A stretch of 7,512 bases of DNA. Origin: Nitrospiria bacterium (GTDB taxonomy: Bacteria; Nitrospirota; Nitrospiria; JACQBZ01). The DNA is taken from assembly GCA_919901335.1 (NCBI GenBank), contig CAKKOZ010000141.1:7448-14959 (forward strand), read 5' to 3'. The notes under the pieces were generated by a model. It saw only the letters and a program-made list of their open reading frames with translations. It did not search any database and was not told the DNA's origin. Shown piece after piece: positions 1 through 6,842 of the stretch; the stretch's first letter is position 1, and every line of letters begins with the position of its first letter. The position numbers and the translations under genes were made by a program.

Positions 1-3000
1 ACATCCAAACCCAGACTCTGCAGTTCTTTCACAAGCACATTGAACGACTCGGGAAGACCGGGCTCCAGAAAATTCTCCCCCTTGACAATGGCCTCATAGA
101 TCCTCGACCGTCCCGGCACATCATCCGATTTCACCGTCAGGAACTCTTGAAGAATGGACGCCGCGCCGTAGGCCTGAAGCGCCCAGACCTCCATCTCGCC
201 CAATCGCTGGCCTCCAAACTGGGCCTTGCCGCCCAGCGGTTGCTGCGTGACGAGTGAGTACGGACCGATGGATCGCGCATGGATCTTATCATCCACGAGA
301 TGATGGAGTTTCAGCACGTACATGTATCCCACCGTCACGGGACGATCAAAGGACTCTCCGCTCCGCCCGTCAAAGAGCACGCTTTGACCGCTCTCGGGCA
401 GTCCGGCCTTCTTTAACAACTCCTTAATCTCGCCCTCATGGGCTCCGTCAAACACGGGACTGGAAACATGCAGCCCGAGCGCTTTGGCCGCCCAGCCGAG
501 ATGGGTTTCGAGAATCTGGCCGACGTTCATACGGGAAGGCACGCCGAGGGGATTTAAGATCACCTCCACCGGTGTTCCGTCCGGCAAATAGGGCATGTCC
601 TCTTCTCGAAGAATCCGGGCCACGACCCCCTTGTTTCCATGTCGGCCCGCCACCTTGTCCCCTACGGACACCTTCCGCTTCATGGCGATGTAAACCTTGA
701 CCAGCTTGATCACCCCGGGCGGGAGCTCGTCTCCGCTCTTCAGTCGCCCCATCCGTTTGTCGTAGATTTCCTGGAGGATCTCCATCTGCTCTTTCGCCAT
801 GCGTTCCATTTCGACCAGCTTTTCCTGATCTTCGGGATGGCTGAGCAAGATGCTCCGCAGATAATCGTCCGATATCTTCTTCAAGACATCGGGACTCAAT
901 TTACGCTTGCGCTTCAGAATCACATCCCCGGTTTCCGGATCAACGATGTCGCGGCTGATCCCCTTCCCGTTGAGGAATTTTCGCATCTTTTTTATTTTCT
1001 CATCGTCAATGATGCGAAGCTCGTCCTGGTGATCGCGCTGCAATCGGCCGATATCGTCGCTTTCGTACACCTTCGAATGCTCGGCCTTATCGCTGCCCTT
1101 GCGCGAAAAAATTTTAACATCGACGACGATCCCTTCCACCCCCGGCGGCACAATTAACGAGGTGTCTTTCACATCCCCGGCCTTTTCGCCAAAAATGGCC
1201 CTTAAGAGTTTCTCTTCAGGTGTTAACTGGGTCTCCCCTTTCGGCGTGACCTTGCAGACCAGAATATCGCCCGGCCTGACTTCAGCGCCGATTCGGATGA
1301 TCCCGCCCTCATCGATATCCTTCAGTGCTTCTTCCCCGACGTTGGGAATGTCCCGGGTAATTTCCTCTTTGCCGAGCTTGGTGTCTCGGGCCTCGACCTC
1401 AAATTCTTCGATATGAATCGACGTGAACATATCTTCCTTGACCAGTTTTTCACTGATGAGGATGGCGTCTTCAAAATTATATCCACCCCACGGCATGAAG
1501 GCGACGAGCACGTTGCGCCCTAAAGCCAGCTCACCCCCTTCGATGGCGGGCCCGTCGGCCAGAACCTGGCCTTTTTTAACAACCGTTCCCGGATTAACGA
1601 CAGGCTTCTGATTGATACAGGTATTCTGATTGGAACGGAGAAATTTCATTAATGGAAATGTCTCCGTTGTCTTTTCCTTATCTTTCCCCGATTTCCCGTG
1701 ATCATATTTGATCACAATTTGTGTCGCATCAACGCTTTGAACGACGCCGTTGTGCCGGGCAAAGATCACATAACCCGAATCGCGGGCCACCACCGCTTCC
1801 ATTCCCGTGCCGACGAGCGGGGCCTCCGTTTTGATCAACGGCACTGCTTGGCGCTGCATGTTGGATCCCATCAGGGCCCGGTTGGCATCGTCGTTTTCCA
1901 GGAACGGGATCAATGCCGTTGCAACGCTCACAATCTGCTTGGGAGAAACGTCCATGTACTCGACCTTGTCCGGCGTGACCGTCACAAAATTATCCGCGTG
2001 CCGCGCCGAAACCGTTTCGGAAATCAGCCGGCCCCGTCCATCGACTTTCGAATTGGCCTGACCGATTACATGACGTTCTCCATCAATGGCCGACAGGGAT
2101 TCAACGTCATCCGTCACACGGCCGTTTTTCACTTCTCGATACGGCGCCTCGATAAACCCAAATTCGTTCACGCGCGCGTACGTTGCCAGCGACGTGATCA
2201 AGCCGATGTTCGGACCCTCGGGCGTTTCAATGGGACAGATGCGACCGTAGTGTGAAGGATGAACATCGCGCACTTCAAACCCGGCCCGCTCACGCGTTAA
2301 TCCTCCCGGCCCCAGAGCCGAAAGCCGTCTTTTATGCGTGATTTCCGCAAGCGGATTGGTTTGATCCATAAATTGGGAAAGCTGGCTGCTGCCGAAAAAC
2401 TCCTTAATGGCGGCCATGACGGGCTTCGCGTTGATCAAATCATGCGGCAGCGCCTGCTCCAGGTCGAGCAGGTTCATCCGCTCCTTGATCGTCCGCTCCA
2501 TGCGAACCAGACCGATCCGGAATTGATTCTCAAGTAATTCCCCGACGGATCGGACCCGGCGGTTGCCCAGATGATCGATATCGTCAATCTCCCCCTTGCT
2601 CACTTTCAGGTTGATCAGGTAGCGCACCACTTCAACGATGTCCTCCGCCGTCAATGTCCGTTTATCCAGAGAGACACCCAGGCCCAATTTCTTATTGATC
2701 TTGAGACGGCCGACCGGCGAGAGGTCATACTGCTTTGGATTGAAGAACAGATTGTCAAACAAGGTCTTGGCCGTTTCGACCGTCGGCGACTCACCGGGTC
2801 TTAACCGCTTGTAGATCTCCACCATGGCCTCTTCTTTTGAACCCACTTCCTCCATGGACAGCGTATCGCGCATGACCGGGGTGATGCTGATCGGATCGAT
2901 ATAGATCAGCTTGAAACTTTCGAGATGACTTCGCCGCAGTTTTTCCAGAACGTCCTCGGTGATTTCCTTGTTGCGCGCCAGGAACACCTCGCGTGTTTTG

Positions 3001-3941
3001 GAATCGGCAAGGTCTCCGGCCGTCAATCGCCCGATCAATTCTTCATTGGAAACCGGGATTTCTTTGATGCCGGCTTTACGGATACGGCTCAGGAGGACCT
3101 TGGTGAGCTTTCCGCCTTCCTTGACGATGGTTTCTTTTCGTTTCTTATCCACAATATCAATGGGCGACTGGATGCCGACATGAATGTCGGCATCCAGTTT
3201 CCGGAAGAATTTCCTCTTTTGGATGTGGATCTCCTCCACCGGATAGTACATGCGATAGAGATCTTCGGTCGTATACCCGAATGCCTTCAGAAGGATCGAC
3301 ACCGGCATTTTCCGCCGGCGATCAATTCGGACGTACAGGATATCTCGCGTATCGAACTCAAAATCAAGCCAGGAACCCCGATAGGGAATGATCCGTGCCG
3401 AGAAAAGAATTTTTCTGCTGGCGTGGGTCCGTCCCTTATCATGGGTAAAGGCCACACCCGGAGATCGGTGCAACTGACTCACGACAACGCGCTCGGTTCC
3501 ATTGATGATGAACGTCCCCGTTTCGGTCATCAGAGGCAGTTCACCCATATAAACTTCGGACTCTTTGCTCTCGCGGATCTTTTTTGAACCGCCCTTTGCT
3601 TCTTTCTCAAAGAGATGGAGTCGTACTCGAATCTTCAACGGGGCCGCGTAATTCATGCCTCTTTCCAGGCACTCCCGCACGCCGTATTTCGGCAACCCCA
3701 GCGAGTAATCGACCAGATCGATCATGGCCGTGTCATTATAATCCGTGATGGGAAAGACGCTGTTGAACACGGCTTGCAGTCCTCTGTCCTGGCGACGATC
3801 CGGGGGCACAGACATCTGCAAGAAGCGCTCATAGGAACTTTTCTGGATATCGATCAGGTTGGGAATCTCAACCTTCGTCGGGATCTTTGAAAAGTTCTTC
3901 CGGTGTCTCACGCTTTCCGTTCCTCCACCTAAAGCGGTCAT
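1..3941 (-). CDS. rpoB: RNA polymerase beta subunit RpoB (3' end cut by window edge)
   Basis: This is the beta subunit of RNA polymerase, forming one pincer and half the active site of the core enzyme and holding the rifampicin pocket. The frame is open from ATG 3941 to the left edge: 1313 codons, ending ...ELQSLGLD, which aligns a few residues before the E. coli C-terminus, so only a short tail is missing. The rifampicin region has FFGSSQLSQFMDQTNPL from F515 (E. coli numbering +10), followed by THKRRLSALGPGG and CPIETPEGPNIG. GYNFEDA lies at 820-826, with E824/D825 matching E. coli E813/D814. GRHGNKG lies at 1099-1105. Residues about 230-350 match the βi4 insertion and about 946-1085 a βi9-type insertion roughly 20 residues longer than in E. 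coli. The βi11 insertion is absent: LETHLGWAAKALG is followed almost directly by SPVFDGA. The gene follows rplL by 73 nt. A GTG start at 3911 is an alternative. Identity is certain; the start is less so. Confidence 0.98.
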   Translation of the reverse strand, partial: MTALGGGTESVRHRKNFSKIPTKVEIPNLIDIQKSSYERFLQMSVPPDRRQDRGLQAVFNSVFPITDYNDTAMIDLVDYSLGLPKYGVRECLERGMNYAAPLKIRVRLHLFEKEAKGGSKKIRESKESEVYMGELPLMTETGTFIINGTERVVVSQLHRSPGVAFTHDKGRTHASRKILFSARIIPYRGSWLDFEFDTRDILYVRIDRRRKMPVSILLKAFGYTTEDLYRMYYPVEEIHIQKRKFFRKLDADIHVGIQSPIDIVDKKRKETIVKEGGKLTKVLLSRIRKAGIKEIPVSNEELIGRLTAGDLADSKTREVFLARNKEITEDVLEKLRRSHLESFKLIYIDPISITPVMRDTLSMEEVGSKEEAMVEIYKRLRPGESPTVETAKTLFDNLFFNPKQYDLSPVGRLKINKKLGLGVSLDKRTLTAEDIVEVVRYLINLKVSKGEIDDIDHLGNRRVRSVGELLENQFRIGLVRMERTIKERMNLLDLEQALPHDLINAKPVMAAIKEFFGSSQLSQFMDQTNPLAEITHKRRLSALGPGGLTRERAGFEVRDVHPSHYGRICPIETPEGPNIGLITSLATYARVNEFGFIEAPYREVKNGRVTDDVESLSAIDGERHVIGQANSKVDGRGRLISETVSARHADNFVTVTPDKVEYMDVSPKQIVSVATALIPFLENDDANRALMGSNMQRQAVPLIKTEAPLVGTGMEAVVARDSGYVIFARHNGVVQSVDATQIVIKYDHGKSGKDKEKTTETFPLMKFLRSNQNTCINQKPVVNPGTVVKKGQVLADGPAIEGGELALGRNVLVAFMPWGGYNFEDAILISEKLVKEDMFTSIHIEEFEVEARDTKLGKEEITRDIPNVGEEALKDIDEGGIIRIGAEVRPGDILVCKVTPKGETQLTPEEKLLRAIFGEKAGDVKDTSLIVPPGVEGIVVDVKIFSRKGSDKAEHSKVYESDDIGRLQRDHQDELRIIDDEKIKKMRKFLNGKGISRDIVDPETGDVILKRKRKLSPDVLKKISDDYLRSILLSHPEDQEKLVEMERMAKEQMEILQEIYDKRMGRLKSGDELPPGVIKLVKVYIAMKRKVSVGDKVAGRHGNKGVVARILREEDMPYLPDGTPVEVILNPLGVPSRMNVGQILETHLGWAAKALGLHVSSPVFDGAHEGEIKELLKKAGLPESGQSVLFDGRSGESFDRPVTVGYMYVLKLHHLVDDKIHARSIGPYSLVTQQPLGGKAQFGGQRLGEMEVWALQAYGAASILQEFLTVKSDDVPGRSRIYEAIVKGENFLEPGLPESFNVLVKELQSLGLD
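3167..3198. repeat. Perfect inverted repeat (15-bp arms, 2-nt centre) inside rpoB
   Basis: On the plus strand the arms are 3167-3181 (ACTGGATGCCGACAT) and 3184-3198 (ATGTCGGCATCCAGT), separated by GA. The arms are exact reverse complements. The element lies wholly within rpoB, from the last base of K248 to the first base of S259, in the βi4 region. Because of the symmetry both strands translate to LDAD..VGIQ in this stretch. In the mRNA it would form a very stable hairpin with at most a 4-6-nt loop; as DNA it could extrude a cruciform. No function is known to me. The symmetry itself is read directly from the sequence. Confidence 0.95.
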
Positions 3942-3950
3942 CCTGGTTAT

Positions 3951-3955
3951 CCCTC
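3951..3955 (-). promoter_or_regulatory. rpoB ribosome binding site (GAGGG) for the ATG at 3941
   Basis: GAGGG lies 9 nt upstream of ATG 3941, a workable spacing, and an AGG also abuts the ATG. Inside the frame a stronger GGAGG (3922-3926) sits 10 nt before GTG codon 11 (3911). Both starts come before the conserved RKNFSKIP segment, so homology does not decide between them. ATG 3941 was kept because ATG is the commoner start codon and its spacing is acceptable. Confidence 0.5.
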
Positions 3956-3967
3956 TTGTTTAAATGA

Positions 3968-3993
3968 TCCCGGCAGCGGGTTCGCTGCCGGGA
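3968..3993 (-). promoter_or_regulatory. 11-bp hairpin in the rplL–rpoB gap (probable attenuator or processing site)
   Basis: In the mRNA sense the element is TCCCGGCAGCG, loop AACC, CGCTGCCGGGA: a perfect, mostly G:C 11-bp stem. It begins 21 nt after the rplL stop and ends 26 nt before the rpoB ATG. It is followed by TCATTTAAAC rather than a U-tract, so it is not a classical intrinsic terminator. In E. coli the same gap holds a partial terminator and an RNase III site that lower rpoB output relative to rplL. An equivalent role here is inferred from position. It could instead only protect the rplL mRNA 3' end. Confidence 0.7.
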
Positions 3994-4014
3994 GGTTAAG
4001 ACGGCCGCTCGACA

Positions 4015-4422
4015 TTACTTGATTTCGGCCTTCGCCCCGGCCTCTTCCAGTTTCTTTTTCATGGCATCCGCTTCCTCTTTGGCCACGCCGGTTTTTACCG
4101 CTTTAGGGGCTGCTTCGACCAGATCTTTAGCCTCTTTGAGTCCGAGACTGGTCAATTCACGAACCGCCTTAATAATCTGAATCTTCTTTTCCGCCGCGAC
4201 GGAAGTCAAGATCACGTCAAAACTCGTTTGCTCTTCAGCGGCTGGCGCTGCGGCCCCTCCGCCCCCGGCCGCCGCCACGGCCATCGCAGGCATAGCCGCC
4301 GTAACGCCGAACTTTTCCTCCAGCGCTTTGACCAGCTCCGAGAGCTCTAAAACGGTCATGCTTTCAATCCCCTTCATCAACTCATCCTTCGAAAGCTTCC
4401 CCTCTGTCGCCGACTTCGTCAT
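4015..4422 (-). CDS. rplL: Large ribosomal subunit protein L7/L12 (bL12)
   Basis: L7/L12 is the multicopy stalk protein that recruits and activates the translational GTPases EF-Tu, EF-G, IF2 and RF3; its dimers attach to L10. The product is 135 aa. An N-terminal dimerisation domain (about 9-42, with MTVLELSELVKALEEKFGV) leads into an Ala/Gly/Pro hinge (about 43-63). The C-terminal globular domain (about 66-135) contains FDVIL and IIKAVRELTSLGLKEAKDLVE, the surface that contacts elongation factors. It is about 10 residues longer at the N-terminus than E. coli L7/L12 (MTKSATEGKL before the usual start). The start is well supported: AAAGGAG (4429-4435) lies 6 nt before ATG 4422. The gene follows rplJ by 44 nt and ends in TAA. 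Identity is certain. Confidence 0.98.
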   Translation of the reverse strand: MTKSATEGKLSKDELMKGIESMTVLELSELVKALEEKFGVTAAMPAMAVAAAGGGGAAAPAAEEQTSFDVILTSVAAEKKIQIIKAVRELTSLGLKEAKDLVEAAPKAVKTGVAKEEADAMKKKLEEAGAKAEIK

Positions 4423-4466
4423 TTTCTACTCCTTTCCGGTTAATACCACCGTTGTTATTTCTTGGA

Positions 4467-4997
4467 TTACGTTGTTGTTTGCTTGTTCTGTATGGCCGAC
4501 AAGACATGCACGCATTTCCGAAGGATCCCCCGAAGTCCACCCACCAAACCGCTCATCGGGAATTGCATACGACTCATTAAATCCGCAATGAGCACTTCTT
4601 TCTTGGGCAAAGAAGCGACCCTTTTCAGGCCCGCTGAATCCAACACCTGACCTTCAACCACCCCGATCTTGACCTTGACCTTTTCCGTTCTTTTATCGAC
4701 AAACTCTTTCAGGATCCTGGCCGGCGCCACCGGATCATCATAACCGAACGTTACCGCAATCGGCCCTTGGAAAGCTTCCTGGGTTGCCGTCATGCTCGTT
4801 CCTTCGATGGCCCGCCGGGCCAACGTATTCTTAACAACACACAGTTCGCCTTTCACCCCACGAAGCTTTTGCCGAAGTTCCGTCATCTCCGACACACCCA
4901 ATCCGTTGAACTCCATGAGGATCGCCACGGTTGCGGTCGAGAATTTCCCGTGAAGTTCATTAACGAGCTGTTGCTTTTCTTCCCGCTTCATCTTCAT
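4467..4997 (-). CDS. rplJ: Large ribosomal subunit protein L10 (uL10), stalk base
   Basis: L10 binds 23S rRNA at the GTPase-associated centre together with L11, and its C-terminal helix carries the L7/L12 dimers. The 176-aa product has the usual length. The N-terminal RNA-binding domain includes MKREEKQQLVNEL, TVAILMEFNGLGVSEMTELR and the conserved VVKNTLARRAIEGT (about 54-67), followed by FQGPIAVTFGYDDP. The C-terminal portion from about 140 is the predicted L12-binding helix. The chosen ATG at 4997 has GGGGGA 7 nt upstream; the in-frame ATG two codons later (4991) would sit 13 nt away and is less likely. The stop is TAA. In other bacteria L10(L12)4 represses translation from the rplJ leader; the leader here is the 71-nt gap that holds the hairpin at 5041-5066. 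Confidence 0.98.
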   Translation of the reverse strand: MKMKREEKQQLVNELHGKFSTATVAILMEFNGLGVSEMTELRQKLRGVKGELCVVKNTLARRAIEGTSMTATQEAFQGPIAVTFGYDDPVAPARILKEFVDKRTEKVKVKIGVVEGQVLDSAGLKRVASLPKKEVLIADLMSRMQFPMSGLVGGLRGILRKCVHVLSAIQNKQTTT

Positions 4998-5040
4998 CTA
5001 TCTTCCCCCGTAATTCATTCGATGACCCCCACACCCCGCA

Positions 5041-5066
5041 AACGCCCCGGCGAAGCCGGAGGCGCT
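5041..5066 (-). promoter_or_regulatory. Hairpin in the rplA–rplJ gap (L10 leader position)
   Basis: In the mRNA sense the arms are AGCGCCTCCGGC (5066-5055) and GCCGGGGCGTT (5051-5041), closed by a UUC loop. This gives 11 pairs (one G·U) with a single bulged U. The stem starts 2 nt after the rplA stop and is followed by TTTGCGGGG, so it lacks a proper U-tract. In E. coli the rplJ leader is the target for repression by the L10–L12 complex. This structure sits in that position, but I could not recognise the L10-binding kink-turn in it. A role in processing or partial termination is equally possible. Confidence 0.6.
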
Positions 5067-5068
5067 CG

Positions 5069-5761
5069 CTAAGCAAACGCTTTCGCAATACTGGGCGCGT
5101 CTATTTTCACCGCAGGCCCCATCGTGGATGAAACGGTGATACTCTTTAAATAGACTCCCTTGGAGGTCGACGGCTTCGCTTTTATGATCGTCTCCAGTAC
5201 CGCCGTTGCATTTTCGGCAAGCTTTTGCGGCTCGAAAGAAACCTTGCCGACCCGAACATGAACCAGGCCCGCTTTTTCGACCTTGAACTCCACCCTCCCC
5301 TGCCGAACTTCACGAATCGCCCTGGCCAAATCAAACGTGACCGTGCCCGATTTGGGATTCGGCATCAAACCGCGGGGGCCGAGAATCTTGCCGAGCTTGC
5401 CCACCATGCCCATGAGGTCCGGGGTCGCAATGACCCGGTCGAATTCCAGCCAACCTTTTGTGATTTTCTCCACCAGGTCTTCAGAGCCCACAATATCGGC
5501 CCCGGCTTCCCGTGCCTCCTTATCCTTATCGCCTTTGGCAAAAACCGCTACTCTGACTGTCTTGCCGGTCCCGTGAGGAAGAAGAACCGATCCCCGAACC
5601 ATCTGATCGGAGTGCTTCGGGTCCACGCCAAGCTGGACCGCCAAATCCACCGTCTCGTCAAACTTGGCGAATGCGGTTTTCTTCACAAGCTGCATGGCTT
5701 CAGAGACCGGATAGGCTTTCGATTCCACCTGCGATTTTGCCGCCAGATATTTCTTTCCCAT
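5069..5761 (-). CDS. rplA: Large ribosomal subunit protein L1 (uL1)
   Basis: L1 is the protein of the mobile L1 stalk of the 50S subunit, which moves with deacylated tRNA into and out of the E site. In many bacteria it also represses its own rplK–rplA message. The product is 230 aa, typical for the family. Recognisable segments are MGKKYLAAKSQVESKAYPVSEAM shortened here to its start MGKKYLAAK, then VQLGVDPKHSDQMVRG (domain I), and the hallmark KILGPRGLMPNPKSGTV in domain II (about residues 127-143). The C-terminal return to domain I includes YLKSITVSSTMGPAVKID. The start is clear: AAGGAG lies 5 nt before ATG 5761. The stop is TAG. The gene sits 45 nt after rplK, in the standard rplK–rplA order. 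Nothing is truncated. Confidence 0.98.
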   Translation of the reverse strand: MGKKYLAAKSQVESKAYPVSEAMQLVKKTAFAKFDETVDLAVQLGVDPKHSDQMVRGSVLLPHGTGKTVRVAVFAKGDKDKEAREAGADIVGSEDLVEKITKGWLEFDRVIATPDLMGMVGKLGKILGPRGLMPNPKSGTVTFDLARAIREVRQGRVEFKVEKAGLVHVRVGKVSFEPQKLAENATAVLETIIKAKPSTSKGVYLKSITVSSTMGPAVKIDAPSIAKAFA

Positions 5762-5806
5762 TTCCGCTCCTTATACAATTCAGAGACCGCGCCGGATGCT
5801 GCGCCG

Positions 5807-6235
5807 TCAGCCTTTGACCACTTGGATGCCCATGCTGCGAGCCGTTCCTTCAATAATATGGATCGCCCCTAAAAGATCCACGGCATTCAGATCGGGCATC
5901 TTCAGCTTGGCGATTTCTTCCACCTGTTGCTCCGTTACCTTGCCCACTTTATCCTTGTTCGGAACGGCGGATCCCTTGATAATCCCCGCCGCTTTTTTCA
6001 ACAGATCCGATGCGGGCGGCGTCTTGGTGATAAATGTAAAGGTCCGGTCGGAATAAATCGTTATGATGACGGGGATAATCGCCCCCTCCTGTTTCTGAGT
6101 CCTCGCGTTAAACGCCTTGCAAAACTCCATGATGTTGACCCCATGCTGCCCCAACGCAGGACCCACCGGTGGGGCGGGGTTCGCTTTGCCCGCCGGAATT
6201 TGAAGCTTCACCATTCCCGTCACTTCTTTTGCCAC
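5807..6235 (-). CDS. rplK: Large ribosomal subunit protein L11 (uL11), GTG start
   Basis: L11 binds the 23S rRNA GTPase-associated centre next to L10, contributes to factor-dependent GTP hydrolysis, and in many bacteria is required for RelA activation on the stalled ribosome. The product is 142 aa, identical in length to E. coli L11. The N-terminal domain has ANPAPPVGPALGQHGVNIMEF, shown here as the key run NPAPPVGPALGQHG (19-32), including P22, P23 and P26, which form the thiostrepton-contact face. The C-terminal RNA-binding domain contains DLNAVDLLGAIHIIEGTARSMG, of which the tail IIEGTARSMGI is the signature. The first codon is GTG (6235-6233), not ATG, preceded by a strong AGGAGG with 7-nt spacing. 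The stop is TGA. The gene follows nusG by 54 nt. Confidence 0.98.
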   Translation of the reverse strand: MAKEVTGMVKLQIPAGKANPAPPVGPALGQHGVNIMEFCKAFNARTQKQEGAIIPVIITIYSDRTFTFITKTPPASDLLKKAAGIIKGSAVPNKDKVGKVTEQQVEEIAKLKMPDLNAVDLLGAIHIIEGTARSMGIQVVKG

Positions 6236-6242
6236 AACACGC

Positions 6243-6248
6243 CCTCCT
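6243..6248 (-). promoter_or_regulatory. rplK Shine–Dalgarno (AGGAGG) fixing a GTG start
   Basis: AGGAGG lies 7 nt upstream of GTG 6235. A full consensus site at near-ideal spacing, together with the conserved N-terminus AKEVTGMVKLQ beginning directly after the GTG, fixes this non-ATG start. Confidence 0.85.
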
Positions 6249-6289
6249 GTTCAATCCGTCATCGCCGCGTCGGCAGAACCGGTTATTCC

Positions 6290-6820
6290 CTACAACCGCT
6301 CAACCTGCAAGAACCCCAATTCAACCGGTGTGGATCGCCCGAAAATACTGACCAAAACCTTCACTTTGTTTTGACCGGCATGAACCTCGTCCACCACGCC
6401 GTTAAAACCCAGAAAAGGCCCATCGATAATCCGCACGGAATCCCCTTTCTGGAACTGCAGTTTTTCACGCGGGGCAGCCGTGCCCGCATCGAGTTGTTTG
6501 AGCAGGGTTTCGACTTCCGTTTCGGATAAAGGCGCCGGTTTGGCTGCGCCGCCCAGAAAACCCGTGACCTTCGGCGTATTCTTTATTAGCTGCAGCGTTT
6601 GATCGGTCATTTCCATTTCAATCAGAACATACCCCGGAAAAAATTTCTTGGTAGAAATCCGCTTCTTGCCGTCTTTGATTTCGATCACTTCTTCCGTGGG
6701 CACCAGGACCTTGCTGATCTTTTCCTGGAGACCCAGGTTGCCGGCCTGCTCTTCAATCGTCGTTTTCACGCGCCCCTCAAATCCGGAATATGTATGGATG
6801 ACGTACCAATTTTTTAACAT
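6290..6820 (-). CDS. nusG: Transcription elongation/antitermination factor NusG
   Basis: NusG binds the RNA polymerase clamp through its NGN domain and bridges it to Rho or to ribosomal protein S10 through its KOW domain. The reading frame can be extended to a GTG at 6829 (179 aa). The better start is ATG 6820 (176 aa): it begins MLKNWYVIHTYSGFE, as family members usually do, and has GGTGA 5 nt upstream, whereas the GTG has no site. The NGN domain (about 2-110) shows WYVIHTYSG (5-13) and the FFPGYVLIEM strand. A linker rich in Ala/Leu/Glu follows, and then the KOW domain (about 120-176) with GDSVRIIDGPFLGFNGVV and VSIFGRSTPVELGF. The stop is TAG. The gene lies 22 nt after secE, the order seen in most bacteria. 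No operon-specific paralog features (RfaH type) were noted. Confidence 0.97.
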   Translation of the reverse strand: MLKNWYVIHTYSGFEGRVKTTIEEQAGNLGLQEKISKVLVPTEEVIEIKDGKKRISTKKFFPGYVLIEMEMTDQTLQLIKNTPKVTGFLGGAAKPAPLSETEVETLLKQLDAGTAAPREKLQFQKGDSVRIIDGPFLGFNGVVDEVHAGQNKVKVLVSIFGRSTPVELGFLQVERL

Positions 6821-6825
6821 TGAAA

Positions 6826-6830
6826 TCACC
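6826..6830 (-). promoter_or_regulatory. nusG ribosome binding site (GGTGA) choosing ATG 6820
   Basis: GGTGA lies 5 nt before ATG 6820. It is a weak Shine–Dalgarno, and its first bases overlap the upstream in-frame GTG (6829-6827), so that GTG cannot be served by it. This favours the 176-aa product. Confidence 0.65.
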
Positions 6831-6842
6831 AGGGGAGTTGAC

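Noticed and set aside
639..3890. Several long plus-strand reading frames opposite rpoB (for example 1698-2255 and 2925-3587)
   Set aside because: They are antisense to a continuous, highly conserved rpoB frame, show no recognisable family and have low-complexity His/Arg-rich composition typical of antisense frames.
6236..6289. L1 autoregulatory operator in the nusG–rplK gap
   Set aside because: L1 binds near the rplK start in some bacteria, but here only a 4-bp GCCG-ACG-CGGC stem (6264-6274) is visible and I could not match it to the L1 binding motif.
5225..6529. Plus-strand frames opposite rplA, rplK and nusG (5225-5872, 5927-6529)
   Set aside because: Antisense shadows of recognised ribosomal protein and nusG genes; no family resemblance or ribosome site.
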